A DNA stretch of 64,000 nt, from NCBI RefSeq assembly GCF_001028175.1, contig NZ_AEJF01000010.1:1-64000 (forward strand), in the 5' to 3' direction. Each line of letters starts with the position of its first letter. Position 1 is the stretch's first letter. This document shows, piece by piece, positions 9,169 to 18,514 of the stretch. This stretch comes from Caballeronia mineralivorans PML1(12) (GTDB lineage: Bacteria; Pseudomonadota; Gammaproteobacteria; Burkholderiales; Burkholderiaceae). The translations under genes and the position numbers were made by a program. The notes beneath the pieces are model-generated. The model did no database searches and was not told the origin of the DNA. It saw only the letters and a program-made list of their open reading frames with translations.

Positions 9169-10608
9169 ATGGAAGAGGCAAAGCATTTCATCGGCAACCA
9201 ATGGGTGGGGGCGGCAAGCCACGAGACAATTCCCGTTCTTGATCCCTCCGACGGCCAAATCTTCGCGCAACTCGCACGTGGCAACGCGGCCGATATCGAT
9301 CGCGCCGTCCAGGCAGCGCGGCACGCGTACGAGGGCCCGTGGGGCCACGCAAGCGCTGCGGATCGCGGACGCGTGCTGTTCAGGTTATCGATGATCATCG
9401 CTGCTCACCAGGACGAACTGGCGCACCTCGAAGCACGCGATACCGGCAAACCCCTCAAGCAAGCCCACACCGATGCGGCCGGCATTGCGCGCTATTTCGA
9501 GTTCTACGCGGGCGCGGCCGACAAGCTCCACGGCGAGACGCTGCCTTATCAAACCGGCTACACCGTGCTGACCATCCGCGAACCACACGGCGTGACCGGG
9601 CATATCGTGCCGTGGAACTACCCGCTGCAAATCTTCGGCCGCAGCGTCGGCGCGGCACTCGCGGCCGGCAACGCGTGCGTGGTCAAGCCGGCGGAAGACG
9701 CGTGTTTATCGATACTGCGCATTGCCGAACTCGCCGCCGAAGCGGGCTTGCCGGAGGGTGCGCTCAACATCGTCACAGGGTATGGATACGAAGCAGGCGC
9801 TGCGCTCGCGCGGCATCCGGGCATCGATCACATCTCGTTCACGGGATCGCCGGCAACGGGCGCGGCGGTGGTCAAGATGGCCGCCGATAACCACGTCCCC
9901 GTTACGCTGGAGCTCGGCGGCAAGTCGCCGCAGATCGTTTTCGCCGATGCCGATTTCGATGCCGCCCTGCCCGTGCTCGTCTCGGCGATCGTACAGAACG
10001 CGGGGCAAACGTGCTCGGCGGGCAGCCGCGTGCTGATCGAGCGGTCGGCTTATGAGCCCTTGCTCGAGCGTTTATCGGAGGCGTTCAGCGCGTTGAAGGT
10101 CGGCCCGAGCAAGCTCGATCTGGATTGCGGTCCGCTCATCAGCGCGAAGCAGCAGCAACGCGTATGGGATTTTCTCTCCGATGCCCAACACGACGGCATC
10201 GCGATGGCGGCACACGGCGAAGTGGTCGCGGAAGCACCGGAAGCGGGCTTTTATCAAGCGCCAACGCTCTTGCGCGACGTGCCACCGACGCACCGTCTGG
10301 CGCGAGAAGAGGTGTTCGGCCCGGTCCTCGCCGCCATGCCCTTCGACGATGAAGCCGAAGCGCTGAAGCTCGCCAACGGGACGGACTTTGGTCTTGTCGC
10401 CGGCATCTGGACACGCGACGGCAGCCGCATGATGCGCGTTGCCCGCAAGGTGCGTTCGGGTCAGGTGTTCATCAACAACTATGGCGCAGGCGGCGGCGTG
10501 GAGTTGCCGTTCGGCGGCGTCAAACATTCGGGTCACGGTCGCGAAAAAGGCTTCGAAGCGCTGTACGGATTCACGGTGCTCAAAACCATCGCCATCAAGC
10601 ATGGCTAA
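9169..10608 (+). CDS. NAD(P)+-dependent aldehyde dehydrogenase
   Basis: The 479-residue protein is a standard ALDH-superfamily enzyme oxidising an aldehyde to the acid. Visible motifs are VTGHIVPWNYPLQ (Asn150), ELGGKSPQIVF with general base Glu248, the nucleophile Cys282 in NAGQTCSAGSR, and EEVFGPVLAAMPFD. I chose ATG 9169 because it follows GGAGACAGGAGTC and gives the usual N-terminus (HFIGNQWV); an upstream in-frame start at 9106 adds an Arg-rich, non-conserved stretch. It is followed within 13 bp by an SDR gene and then an MFS transporter, suggesting a small catabolic operon of unknown substrate. Confidence 0.93.
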   Translation: MEEAKHFIGNQWVGAASHETIPVLDPSDGQIFAQLARGNAADIDRAVQAARHAYEGPWGHASAADRGRVLFRLSMIIAAHQDELAHLEARDTGKPLKQAHTDAAGIARYFEFYAGAADKLHGETLPYQTGYTVLTIREPHGVTGHIVPWNYPLQIFGRSVGAALAAGNACVVKPAEDACLSILRIAELAAEAGLPEGALNIVTGYGYEAGAALARHPGIDHISFTGSPATGAAVVKMAADNHVPVTLELGGKSPQIVFADADFDAALPVLVSAIVQNAGQTCSAGSRVLIERSAYEPLLERLSEAFSALKVGPSKLDLDCGPLISAKQQQRVWDFLSDAQHDGIAMAAHGEVVAEAPEAGFYQAPTLLRDVPPTHRLAREEVFGPVLAAMPFDDEAEALKLANGTDFGLVAGIWTRDGSRMMRVARKVRSGQVFINNYGAGGGVELPFGGVKHSGHGREKGFEALYGFTVLKTIAIKHG

Positions 10609-10621
10609 AAAGGGAGACGAC

Positions 10622-11380
10622 ATGAGACTGCAAGGCAAGACCGCGATTGTGACCGGCGGCGGATCGGGATTTGGCGAAGGAATCGCGAAGACATTTGCGC
10701 GCGAAGGCGCGAACGTCGTAGTGAACGATCTCAACGGCGCGGCGGCCGAGCGCGTGGCAAGCGAGATTGCCGTGAGCGGCGGCAAGGCGATCGCAGTACC
10801 CGGCGATGTGACGAAGCAAGCCGACTGGCAAACGCTTTTCGATGCCACCATCGAAGACTTCGGCAGTGTGCAGGTCGTGGTGAACAACGCGGGCACGACG
10901 CATCGGAACAAGCCGGTGATGGAAGTGAGCGAAGCGGAATTCGATCGCGTTTATGCGGTGAATGTGAAGAGCCTCTACTTCAGCGTGTCGCAATTCGTGC
11001 CCTACTTCCGCAAGCTCGGCGGGGGCGCGTTCATCAATATTGCATCGACGGCAGGCGTGCGGCCGCGGCCAGGTTTGATCTGGTACAACGGCAGCAAGGC
11101 AGCGGTGATTATCGCGAGCAAGGCGTTGGCGGTCGAGCTTGGGCCGGACCGGATTCGCGTCAACTGCATCAATCCGGTGATGGGCGAAACGGGTTTGCTC
11201 TCCGAGTTCATGGGCATGGAGGACACGCCCGCGAACCGGCAGAAGTTCCTGGCGACCATTCCGCTGGGACGGCTTTCGACGCCGCAGGACATCGCGAACG
11301 CGGCGCTTTATCTCGCCTCCGATGAGGCTGAGTTCATCACAGGCGTGGCGCTGGAAGTGGATGGCGGCCGCTGCGTTTGA
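10622..11380 (+). CDS. SDR family oxidoreductase
   Basis: This 252-residue classical short-chain dehydrogenase has the cofactor motif TGGGSGFGEG at 11-20, NNAG at 88-91, and catalytic Ser142, Tyr155 and Lys159 (WYNGSKA). Asp36 after the second beta strand (VVVNDLNGA) suggests NAD(H) preference by family rule. GGAGACGAC precedes the ATG at 10622; the frame continues upstream into the ALDH gene but that part is not homologous. It probably acts with the ALDH gene, for example alcohol to aldehyde to acid, or on a sugar or hydroxy acid. The substrate cannot be read from sequence. Confidence 0.92.
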   Translation: MRLQGKTAIVTGGGSGFGEGIAKTFAREGANVVVNDLNGAAAERVASEIAVSGGKAIAVPGDVTKQADWQTLFDATIEDFGSVQVVVNNAGTTHRNKPVMEVSEAEFDRVYAVNVKSLYFSVSQFVPYFRKLGGGAFINIASTAGVRPRPGLIWYNGSKAAVIIASKALAVELGPDRIRVNCINPVMGETGLLSEFMGMEDTPANRQKFLATIPLGRLSTPQDIANAALYLASDEAEFITGVALEVDGGRCV

Positions 11381-11571
11381 GGGCTTTCGCTGCGCGCTGA
11401 CTGGCCCTTGAAAGCATGCGTTTTTAAGGGCGTGTGAAAGGGCATCCGATGCTTGCCGCCGGATGCCAATCATCGGTGTTTTCCCCATGGAAAACAGACG
11501 GTTGAGCCTCATGGTCAGCGACTAGAATCGACAGCACGTTTTTCCATCGATAAAAATAGTCAGGAGACAAC

Positions 11572-12891
11572 ATGGCCAGTACTGCGGGTGATTTGCATCG
11601 ACCGGGCGCGGGCGCGCCGCCCTCGGAATTCGAAACGGCGACGTATAAGAAGGTCGCATGGCGGCTCTCGCCGCTGCTGCTGATTTGCTATGTGGTCGCG
11701 TATCTGGATCGCGTGAACGTGGGCTTCGCGAAGCTGCAGATGTCGACCGATCTGGGCTTGAGTGATGCCGTCTACGGCTTCGGCGCGGGCATCTTTTTCT
11801 TCGGCTATTTCATCTTCGAGATTCCCAGCAACGTCATCTTGCATAAGGTCGGCGCTCGCGTGTGGATCGCACGGATCATGATCACGTGGGGCATCATCTC
11901 GGCCCTCACGATGTTCATTACCACACCCACCATGTTCTATGTGATGCGCTTCATGCTCGGAGTGGCCGAAGCGGGATTTTTCCCCGGCATCATTTTGTAT
12001 CTCACGTATTGGTTTCCGGCGGAACGGCGCGGCCGCATGACGACGCTGTTCATGACAGCGATTGCCCTGTCCGGGTTGATCGGTGGGCCGGTATCGGGCT
12101 GGATCATGAAGCACTTCGATGGCGTGAACGGCTGGCATTCATGGCAATGGCTGTTCTTGCTCGAAGGCATTCCATCGATCGTCGTGGGTATTGTCGTGTT
12201 CCTGGTGATGGATGACCGCATTGCGAAAGCGACGTGGCTCACGGCAGAAGAGCGGGAGTTGCTGGAGAGGAATATCGCGAAGGACAACGTCGAGAAGGTG
12301 GATATGCCAGTGCTTCAGGTGCTGAAGAGTGGCCGGGTTTGGTTGATGAGCCTGACGTACTTCTCCTTCGTGATGGGGCTGTATGGCGTGAGCTTCTGGC
12401 TGCCGACGATCATCAAGGCGACGGGGGTGACGGACGCGCTGAACATCGGCTTGCTGTCCGCGATTCCGTTTGGGGCGGCGGTGATTGGCATGTTGCTCGT
12501 TGCGCGCAGCGCCGATAAGCGAGGCGAACGGCGCTGGCATATTGCTGTGCCGGCGGCTGTGGGGGCGTTGGGGCTGGTGTTGTCGGTGGTGTGGTCGACG
12601 AATACGCCTTTGGCGATGCTCGGCTTAACCTTGGCAACGATGGGCATTCTCACTACCCTGCCGCTGTTCTGGAGTTTGCCGACGGCGTTTCTTGCTGGAA
12701 CAGGTGCCGCCGCCGGGATCGCGATGATCAACTCGCTTGGGAATCTGGCGGGGTTTTTAAGTCCGTATCTCGTGGGATGGCTCAAGCAAGTGACGGCGTC
12801 TAATGCGAGTGGCATGTACATGCTCGCCGCGTTCATGGTGCTGGGTGGGTTGCTGGCGTTGAGTGTGCCTGCACGGATGGTGAATCGATAG
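11572..12891 (+). CDS. MFS transporter, anion:cation symporter (ACS) family
   Basis: With 439 residues and about 12 membrane segments, this is a member of the phthalate/hydroxyphenylacetate/tartrate permease group. The family-typical first loop is RLSPLLLICYVVAYLDRVNVGFAKLQM, followed by GAGIFFFGYFIFEIPSNVILHKVGARVW. These symporters take up organic anions with H+ or Na+. It lies 191 bp downstream of the ALDH-SDR pair on the same strand, so its solute may be the substrate of that pair. The start at 11572 follows a purine-rich AGGAGACAAC. Confidence 0.9.
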   Translation: MASTAGDLHRPGAGAPPSEFETATYKKVAWRLSPLLLICYVVAYLDRVNVGFAKLQMSTDLGLSDAVYGFGAGIFFFGYFIFEIPSNVILHKVGARVWIARIMITWGIISALTMFITTPTMFYVMRFMLGVAEAGFFPGIILYLTYWFPAERRGRMTTLFMTAIALSGLIGGPVSGWIMKHFDGVNGWHSWQWLFLLEGIPSIVVGIVVFLVMDDRIAKATWLTAEERELLERNIAKDNVEKVDMPVLQVLKSGRVWLMSLTYFSFVMGLYGVSFWLPTIIKATGVTDALNIGLLSAIPFGAAVIGMLLVARSADKRGERRWHIAVPAAVGALGLVLSVVWSTNTPLAMLGLTLATMGILTTLPLFWSLPTAFLAGTGAAAGIAMINSLGNLAGFLSPYLVGWLKQVTASNASGMYMLAAFMVLGGLLALSVPARMVNR

Positions 12892-13160
12892 ACACACTTG
12901 CAGATGGTTTAACACCCTCGAACGTACTCACGTTCGGTGCGCCGCACGCCACCGAACAATTACTACTCAAAGCCTGGCTGCCATTTGCTCAACCGCGTTT
13001 ATGCTATGAAAGCGTCAACGAATTAAGGCATTCGCGGAGGTACCGTTAATCCGGATTTAACGGCGAAATACGCCAGAAGCGACACGCCGCACGGCTGCAA
13101 CCACTCCCCACGCTCCACCCCCACGCCTGACGCACCGCCAAAAGGCGCGCCACTCGTTTC
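12892..13160. other. Intergenic stretch upstream of the urt regulatory sites
   Basis: No gene is supported here. A 7-bp hairpin (CGAACGT-ACTC-ACGTTCG, 12919-12936) follows the MFS stop but has no U-tract. The remainder is GC-rich and leads into the NtrC-like and sigma-54-like sites. Confidence 0.4.
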
Positions 13161-13177
13161 CGCACCAAACAGGTGCG
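13161..13177. promoter_or_regulatory. NtrC-type enhancer palindrome upstream of urtA
   Basis: CGCACC-AAACA-GGTGCG is a perfect interrupted palindrome that fits the enterobacterial NtrC consensus GCACC-N5-GGTGC. It lies about 80 bp upstream of a sigma-54-like promoter, a normal distance for an enhancer-bound activator. Confidence 0.7.
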
Positions 13178-13254
13178 AGACCGATCATCCCTACATTCAG
13201 CCTGTCGCCTTTTCCCTGCTTCAAACCCGCCAACCATCAGTACAAACAACTCAT

Positions 13255-13270
13255 TGGCATACCCCTTGCA
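13255..13270 (+). promoter_or_regulatory. Sigma-54 (-24/-12) promoter of urtA
   Basis: TGGCATACCCCTTGCA matches TGGCAYR-N4-TTGCW at every defined position, with GG and GC ten bases apart. It lies 86 bp before the urtA start. With the upstream NtrC-type site it implies activation under nitrogen limitation. Confidence 0.75.
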
Positions 13271-13355
13271 GTGCAAATAATGCTGACCCCTCCGTCAGCT
13301 CGATAAAAATCCACCAGACACCGCTTTAAAACAAACAATCGGCAAGGGGAATTAC

Positions 13356-14657
13356 ATGAAACGACGCAGTCTCCTGAAGTTCGGCTCCATGTCGGGCGCG
13401 CTCGCGATTGCGGGCCAATTGCCCCTATCGAAGGCACAAGCCGCCGATACCGGGCCGATCAAGGTCGGCATTCTCCATTCGCTCTCCGGCACGATGGCGA
13501 TTTCGGAAACATCGCTGAAAGACACTGCGCTGATGACCATCGCCCAGATCAATGCGAGCGGCGGCGTGCTCGGCCGTCAACTCGAACCGGTCGTCGTAGA
13601 CCCGGCCTCGAACTGGCCGCTCTTCGCCGAAAAAGCCCGCCAACTGATCTCGCAGGACAAGGTGGCAGTGACGTTCGGCTGCTGGACCTCCGTTTCGCGT
13701 AAATCGGTGTTGCCAGTGTTCGAGGAACTCAACGGCCTGCTCTTCTACCCGGTGCAGTACGAAGGCGAGGAGATGTCGAAGAACGTGTTCTACACGGGCG
13801 CAGCGCCGAATCAGCAAGCCATCCCGGCCACCGAATACCTGATGAGCAAGGAAGGCGGCGGCGCGAAGCGCTACTTCCTGCTCGGCACGGACTACGTCTA
13901 CCCGCGCACGACGAACAAGATCCTGCGCTCGTTCCTGCATTCGAAGGGCGTGAAGGACGAGGACATCCAGGAGGTCTACACGCCGTTCGGCCACGCCGAC
14001 TATCAGACGATCGTCGCGAACATCAAGACGTTCTCGCAAGGCGGCAAGACCTGCGTGATCTCGACGGTGAACGGTGACTCGAACGTGCCGTTCTATAAAG
14101 AACTCGGCAATCAAGGGCTGAAAGCGACCGACGTGCCGGTCGTCGCGTTCTCGGTAGGGGAAGAGGAACTGCGCGGTATCGATACAAAACCGCTGGTCGG
14201 CAATCTGGCCGCGTGGAACTACTTCGAGTCGCTGAAGAACCCGGAGAACACGAAGTTCAAGGCGATGTTCGCCGAGTGGGTGAAGAAGAACAACCTGCCG
14301 GGCGGCACGAAGCGCGTGACGAACGATCCGATGGAAGCAACCTTCGTCGGCATCCATATGTGGAAGCAGGCGGCTGAAAAGGCGAAGAGCGTGGATGTGG
14401 ACAAGGTGCGCGTGGCGATGATCGGCCAGAAGTTCGCCGCACCCTCGGGCTTCACGCTTGAGATGGACGGCAATCACCATCTGCACAAGCCGGTGATGAT
14501 CGGTGAAGTGCGTGCCGACGGCCAGTTCAACGTCGTGTGGCACACCAAGACTGCCATCCGCGCGCAACCGTGGAGCCCGTACATTCCGGGCAACGAAGGC
14601 AAGCCGGACGTGGTCAGTTCGATTCCGGATTTCCTGCGCCGCCGGCGCGTTGCTTAA
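13356..14657 (+). CDS. urtA: Urea ABC transporter, substrate-binding protein
   Basis: This 433-residue periplasmic protein binds urea, or short amides, for the UrtBCDE importer. The N-terminus MKRRSLLKF is twin-arginine-like, followed by a hydrophobic stretch and an AQA-A cleavage region near residue 29. The mature part matches the UrtA/FmdD family of leucine-binding-like proteins: KVGILHSLSGTMAISETSL, GCWTSVSRKSVLPVFEE, LLFYPVQYEGEE and GTDYVYPRTTNKI. AAGGGGA lies just before the ATG. It is the first gene of the urt-ure locus, behind the sigma-54 site, and is separated from urtB by a long stem-loop. Confidence 0.96.
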   Translation: MKRRSLLKFGSMSGALAIAGQLPLSKAQAADTGPIKVGILHSLSGTMAISETSLKDTALMTIAQINASGGVLGRQLEPVVVDPASNWPLFAEKARQLISQDKVAVTFGCWTSVSRKSVLPVFEELNGLLFYPVQYEGEEMSKNVFYTGAAPNQQAIPATEYLMSKEGGGAKRYFLLGTDYVYPRTTNKILRSFLHSKGVKDEDIQEVYTPFGHADYQTIVANIKTFSQGGKTCVISTVNGDSNVPFYKELGNQGLKATDVPVVAFSVGEEELRGIDTKPLVGNLAAWNYFESLKNPENTKFKAMFAEWVKKNNLPGGTKRVTNDPMEATFVGIHMWKQAAEKAKSVDVDKVRVAMIGQKFAAPSGFTLEMDGNHHLHKPVMIGEVRADGQFNVVWHTKTAIRAQPWSPYIPGNEGKPDVVSSIPDFLRRRRVA

Positions 14658-14680
14658 GTCTCGGTATTAAGCCTCATTAA

Positions 14681-14744
14681 GTACGAACGTTGAAACACCG
14701 GACCGCCGCGCTCGAAGCACAAAAACAAGAGCGGCGGTTCGTAC
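14681..14744 (+). promoter_or_regulatory. Intercistronic stem-loop between urtA and urtB
   Basis: GTACGAAC (14681-14688) can pair with TTCGTAC (14738-14744), enclosing an inner stem CCGCCGC (14703-14709) with GCGGCGG (14731-14737) around an A-rich loop. No U-tract follows. Such structures after a binding-protein gene commonly give more binding-protein mRNA than permease mRNA; that role is inferred. Confidence 0.5.
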
Positions 14745-14802
14745 GAGTCCGGGCAGCAAGCAACACGCCACGCCCCACTCCGCTCTACCTGACAGGCCAT
14801 TC

Positions 14803-16422
14803 ATGACTGATTCGATTCTTCGCTTCGCTCGCCGTGGCCTCTGCGCAATCCTGATTGCCTGCATGCCGCTTGCCGCGTTTGCCGCCCTTTCGGCAGACGA
14901 TCTCGCCCCCCTTGCCGCCGACGATTTCGACGCCAAATCCGCCGCCATCGACAAGCTGATCGCCAACGCCGATGCGCCCTCGATCGCCGTGCTGAATGCG
15001 CTCGCCGATGGTTCCCTCGTCGCGACCGATGCCGGCCGGGTGTTGATTCAAACCGACGATGGCAACAAGGACCCGCTGACAAACAAGATCGTGGACGCGC
15101 CCGATGCGCAGCCGGTCACACTAAACAATCTGCTGCGCTCGAAGGTATCGGGCGCGGTGTCGGGGTTGCAACTGGCGTCGCCGGATATTGAAAAGCGCCG
15201 CGCGGCCATCGATGAATTGCTGAAGAACGCCGATCCGTCGATTAAGCCTTTGGTCGATAAAGCCCGTGCTCAAGAGACCGACCCGACGCTCAAGAAGCGC
15301 CTCGATACGCTCTGGGCCACCACCGCTCTACACGATACCGATGCCAACAAAAGGCTCGAAGCCGTACAACTGGTCGCGGCACGTCACGACCTGGATATGA
15401 ACGAACTCTTGCGCCCGATTGTCGTGAAAAACGCGGACGGCACCTTCGCCGAACCCGATGCGCGCGTTCGTGCGGCAGCGCAGGCGGGTATTGAAGAGCT
15501 GGATTCCATTCAGCGACGCGGGCAGATCGTCGGCACGATCTTCGCGGGCTTGTCGCTTGGCAGCGTGCTGTTGCTCGCGGCGCTCGGTCTCGCGATCACG
15601 TACGGTTTGATCGGCGTGATCAACATGGCGCACGGCGAATTCCTGATGATCGGCGCTTACGCCACGTACGTGGTGCAGAACCTCGTCCAGCATTACGCGC
15701 CCGGCGCGTTCAACTGGTATCCGCTGTTCGCCGTGCCGGTGTCGTTCGCAGCGGCCGCCCTGGTCGGCATCGTGCTGGAACGGCTGGTGTTGAAACATCT
15801 CTACGGCCGGCCACTTGAAACGCTGCTGACTACGTTCGGCATCAGCCTGATCCTGATTCAGGCGACGCGAACCATCTTCGGCGCGCAGAACGTGCAGGTG
15901 ACGAATCCATCGTGGATGAGCGGCGGCGTCTCCGTCATGCAGAACCTGATCTTGCCGTATAACCGGCTGACCATTCTTGGCTTCTCGCTAGTCGTCGTGC
16001 TGCTCGCGTGGGTCGTGTTGACCAAGACGCGCCTTGGCCTGTTCGTACGTGCCGTGACGCAAAACCGCCGCATGGCAGCGTGTGTCGGCGTAAAGACGGC
16101 GCGGGTAGATTCGTATGCGTTTGCTTTCGGCGCGGGCATCGCCGGATTGGGCGGCTGTGCGCTTTCACAGATCGGCAATATCGGGCCGGATCTGGGGCAG
16201 AGCTACATCATCGATTCATTCATGACGGTTGTGCTGGGAGGCGTCGGACAACTGGCGGGGACGGTTATCGGCGGCTTCGGATTGGGGTTGGTGAGCAAGA
16301 CGATCGAGCCGTTCTGGGGCGCGGTGCTCGCGAAAATCGCGGTGCTCGTGCTGATCGTGTTGTTCATCCAGAAGCGTCCTCAGGGCATGTTCGCCCTGAA
16401 GGGCCGCAGCGCGGAGATTTGA
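14803..16422 (+). CDS. urtB: Urea ABC transporter, permease subunit UrtB
   Basis: The 539-residue protein begins with a signal sequence and a periplasmic alpha-helical domain of about 230 residues, as is usual for UrtB. A LivH-type permease domain follows from about residue 245 (AGLSLGSVLLLAALGLAITYGLIGVINMAHGEFLMIGAY). GVNMAHGEF-like and RAVTQNRRMAACVGV stretches are typical of branched-chain/urea permeases. It forms the inner-membrane channel with UrtC. The next gene starts one base after its stop. Confidence 0.95.
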   Translation: MTDSILRFARRGLCAILIACMPLAAFAALSADDLAPLAADDFDAKSAAIDKLIANADAPSIAVLNALADGSLVATDAGRVLIQTDDGNKDPLTNKIVDAPDAQPVTLNNLLRSKVSGAVSGLQLASPDIEKRRAAIDELLKNADPSIKPLVDKARAQETDPTLKKRLDTLWATTALHDTDANKRLEAVQLVAARHDLDMNELLRPIVVKNADGTFAEPDARVRAAAQAGIEELDSIQRRGQIVGTIFAGLSLGSVLLLAALGLAITYGLIGVINMAHGEFLMIGAYATYVVQNLVQHYAPGAFNWYPLFAVPVSFAAAALVGIVLERLVLKHLYGRPLETLLTTFGISLILIQATRTIFGAQNVQVTNPSWMSGGVSVMQNLILPYNRLTILGFSLVVVLLAWVVLTKTRLGLFVRAVTQNRRMAACVGVKTARVDSYAFAFGAGIAGLGGCALSQIGNIGPDLGQSYIIDSFMTVVLGGVGQLAGTVIGGFGLGLVSKTIEPFWGAVLAKIAVLVLIVLFIQKRPQGMFALKGRSAEI

Positions 16423-16423
16423 G

Positions 16424-17614
16424 ATGAATACGCCCAACGTCTCCGCGAATCTGGACGTCGCGCCGCAACCGGATGAGCAGGCCAAGCGTGCAGGCTTTGC
16501 GCTCGGCCTGCCGCCGCGCGCCGCGCTTTTGCCGCGCAGTGGCTGGATTGCGCTGATCGCGTTCATCATCGCGATGGGCATCTGCGTGCCGGTCGCAGCG
16601 CTCGTGCTGCCGGAGTCGAGCACGTTCCACCTGAGCGCCTATTCAATGACGCTCGTCGGCAAGCTCATGTGCTATGCCATCGGCGCGCTGGCGCTCGATC
16701 TCGTCTGGGGCTATTGCGGCATTTTGAGCCTGGGCCATGCGCTGTTTTTTGCCCTCGGCGGCTATGCGATGGGCATGTATCTGATGCGTTCCATCGGTCG
16801 TGAAGGCAACTATCAAAGCGACCTGCCCGACTTCATGGTCTTCCTCGACTGGCACAAGCTGCCGTGGTATTGGCAAGGCACTGAACATCTCTGGTACGCG
16901 TTGCTGCTGGTGATCCTGGTGCCGGGCATTCTCGCCTGGGTGTTTGGCTTCTTCACCTTCCGCTCGCGTGTGAAAGGCGTGTATCTGTCGATCATCACGC
17001 AAGCCATGACCTTCGCCGCAATGCTGCTGTTCTATCGCAACGAAACAGGCTTCGGCGGGAACAACGGCTTCACGGACTTCAAGCGCATCGCAGGCTTTCC
17101 GATCACCTCGGCCAGTACGCGCACCGTGTTGTTCCTCATGACCCTCGGCGTGCTGATCCTTGCGTTTATCGCGGCACGGGCGATCGTTACGTCGAAGCTT
17201 GGACGCGTCGTGACCGGTGTGCGAGACGGTGAAGCGCGGCTGATGTTTCTCGGCTATAGCCCCCTGTCGTACAAGCTGTTCATCTGGACCGTTTCTGCTG
17301 TGTTGTGCGGTATCGCCGGCGCGTTGTACGTGCCGCAAGTCGGCATCATCAACCCGAATGAAATGTCGCCGGGGAACTCCATCGAAATGGCGATCTGGGT
17401 CGCCGTCGGTGGTCGAGGGACGCTTATCGGGCCGATCATCGGCGCGTTCGCGGTGAACGGCGCGAAGAGCTTTTTCACAGCGAACTTCCCTGAATACTGG
17501 CTGTTCTTTCTGGGCCTGATCTTCACGCTCGTGCCCCTGTTGCTGCCGAGCGGAATCATGGGTCTCATCGATATCGCGCTGCGCAAGAAGAAAGCGGGAG
17601 GACATTCACATTGA
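16424..17614 (+). CDS. urtC: Urea ABC transporter, permease subunit UrtC
   Basis: At 396 residues with about 10 membrane segments this is a LivM-like permease. Family features are YAIGALALDLVWGYCGILSLGHALFFALGGYAMGMYL and the cytoplasmic coupling loop RVVTGVRDGEARLMFLGYSPLSYKLFIW. The N-terminal 35 residues are polar and precede the first helix. It pairs with UrtB. Its stop codon overlaps the TTG start of urtD, so translation of the two is probably coupled. Confidence 0.95.
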   Translation: MNTPNVSANLDVAPQPDEQAKRAGFALGLPPRAALLPRSGWIALIAFIIAMGICVPVAALVLPESSTFHLSAYSMTLVGKLMCYAIGALALDLVWGYCGILSLGHALFFALGGYAMGMYLMRSIGREGNYQSDLPDFMVFLDWHKLPWYWQGTEHLWYALLLVILVPGILAWVFGFFTFRSRVKGVYLSIITQAMTFAAMLLFYRNETGFGGNNGFTDFKRIAGFPITSASTRTVLFLMTLGVLILAFIAARAIVTSKLGRVVTGVRDGEARLMFLGYSPLSYKLFIWTVSAVLCGIAGALYVPQVGIINPNEMSPGNSIEMAIWVAVGGRGTLIGPIIGAFAVNGAKSFFTANFPEYWLFFLGLIFTLVPLLLPSGIMGLIDIALRKKKAGGHSH

Positions 17615-18501
17615 CCGCCTTTTCAATCCCATTGGCTAACGCGTACAACGCCTTGATCGTGGACCTGCCGCCGCTGCCGGAACTGAACGAACGCAATCAA
17701 CACGGCATCACGGGCCTGGGCCACGTGCTGGAACCGGGCGAGATCGATGTCTCGCACGGCACGATCCTGTATCTCGAAGACGTTACCGTGAGCTTCGATG
17801 GTTTCCGCGCGCTGAACAAGCTGACGTTGTCTATCGATGTGGGCGAACTGCGCTGCGTGATCGGCCCGAACGGCGCCGGCAAGACCACGATGATGGACGT
17901 CATCACCGGTAAGACACGTCCGGATTCGGGCAAGGTTTTTCTCGGCCAGACCTTCGACCTCACGCGCATGTCGGAGCCGGTGATCGCGCGCACGGGTATT
18001 GGGCGCAAGTTTCAGAAACCGACCGTGTTCGAGAATCATCCGGTGTGGGAAAACCTCGAACTCGCGATGAAAACGAACAAGGGCTGGCTCGCCTCGCTCA
18101 GATCGAAGCTCGATCGCGAGGCGCAGGCGCGCATCGAAGAGACGCTGGAGCTGATCCATCTCGAAGCCGACGCGACGCGTTTTGCCGGTGAGTTGTCGCA
18201 CGGTCAAAAGCAGCGGCTGGAGATCGGCATGTTGCTGATGCAGCAGCCTGCCCTGCTGTTACTCGATGAACCCGCCGCCGGCATGACGGACCACGAGACC
18301 ATGCAGTTAGCGGAGTTGCTCAACAAGCTGCGCGGCACGTGTTCGATGATGGTTGTCGAACACGACATGGAATTCGTCGCGGCGCTTTCCGGCGATACCG
18401 GACGCGTGACCGTAATGGCCGAAGGCAGCGTGCTCGCGCACGGCACGCTCGACGAAGTGAAGCGCAACGAGAAGGTGATCGAGTCGTACCTCGGTCGATA
18501 A
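17611..18501 (+). CDS. urtD: Urea ABC transporter, ATP-binding subunit UrtD
   Basis: This 296-residue ATPase carries Walker A GPNGAGKTT at 85-93, the signature ELSHGQKQRLEIGMLL and Walker B LLLLDEPAAGM. The start is a TTG whose last bases overlap the urtC stop (TTGA), preceded by GGGAGGAC; an ATG start is not available close by. About 50 residues precede the nucleotide-binding domain, slightly longer than many LivG homologues. It hydrolyses ATP together with UrtE to power urea import. Confidence 0.95.
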   Translation: MTAFSIPLANAYNALIVDLPPLPELNERNQHGITGLGHVLEPGEIDVSHGTILYLEDVTVSFDGFRALNKLTLSIDVGELRCVIGPNGAGKTTMMDVITGKTRPDSGKVFLGQTFDLTRMSEPVIARTGIGRKFQKPTVFENHPVWENLELAMKTNKGWLASLRSKLDREAQARIEETLELIHLEADATRFAGELSHGQKQRLEIGMLLMQQPALLLLDEPAAGMTDHETMQLAELLNKLRGTCSMMVVEHDMEFVAALSGDTGRVTVMAEGSVLAHGTLDEVKRNEKVIESYLGR

Positions 18502-18514
18502 AGGAATTTTAGAA

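Noticed and set aside
13046-13276. 76-residue minus-strand open frame before urtA
   Set aside because: It covers the NtrC-like and sigma-54-like sites and has no recognisable domain.
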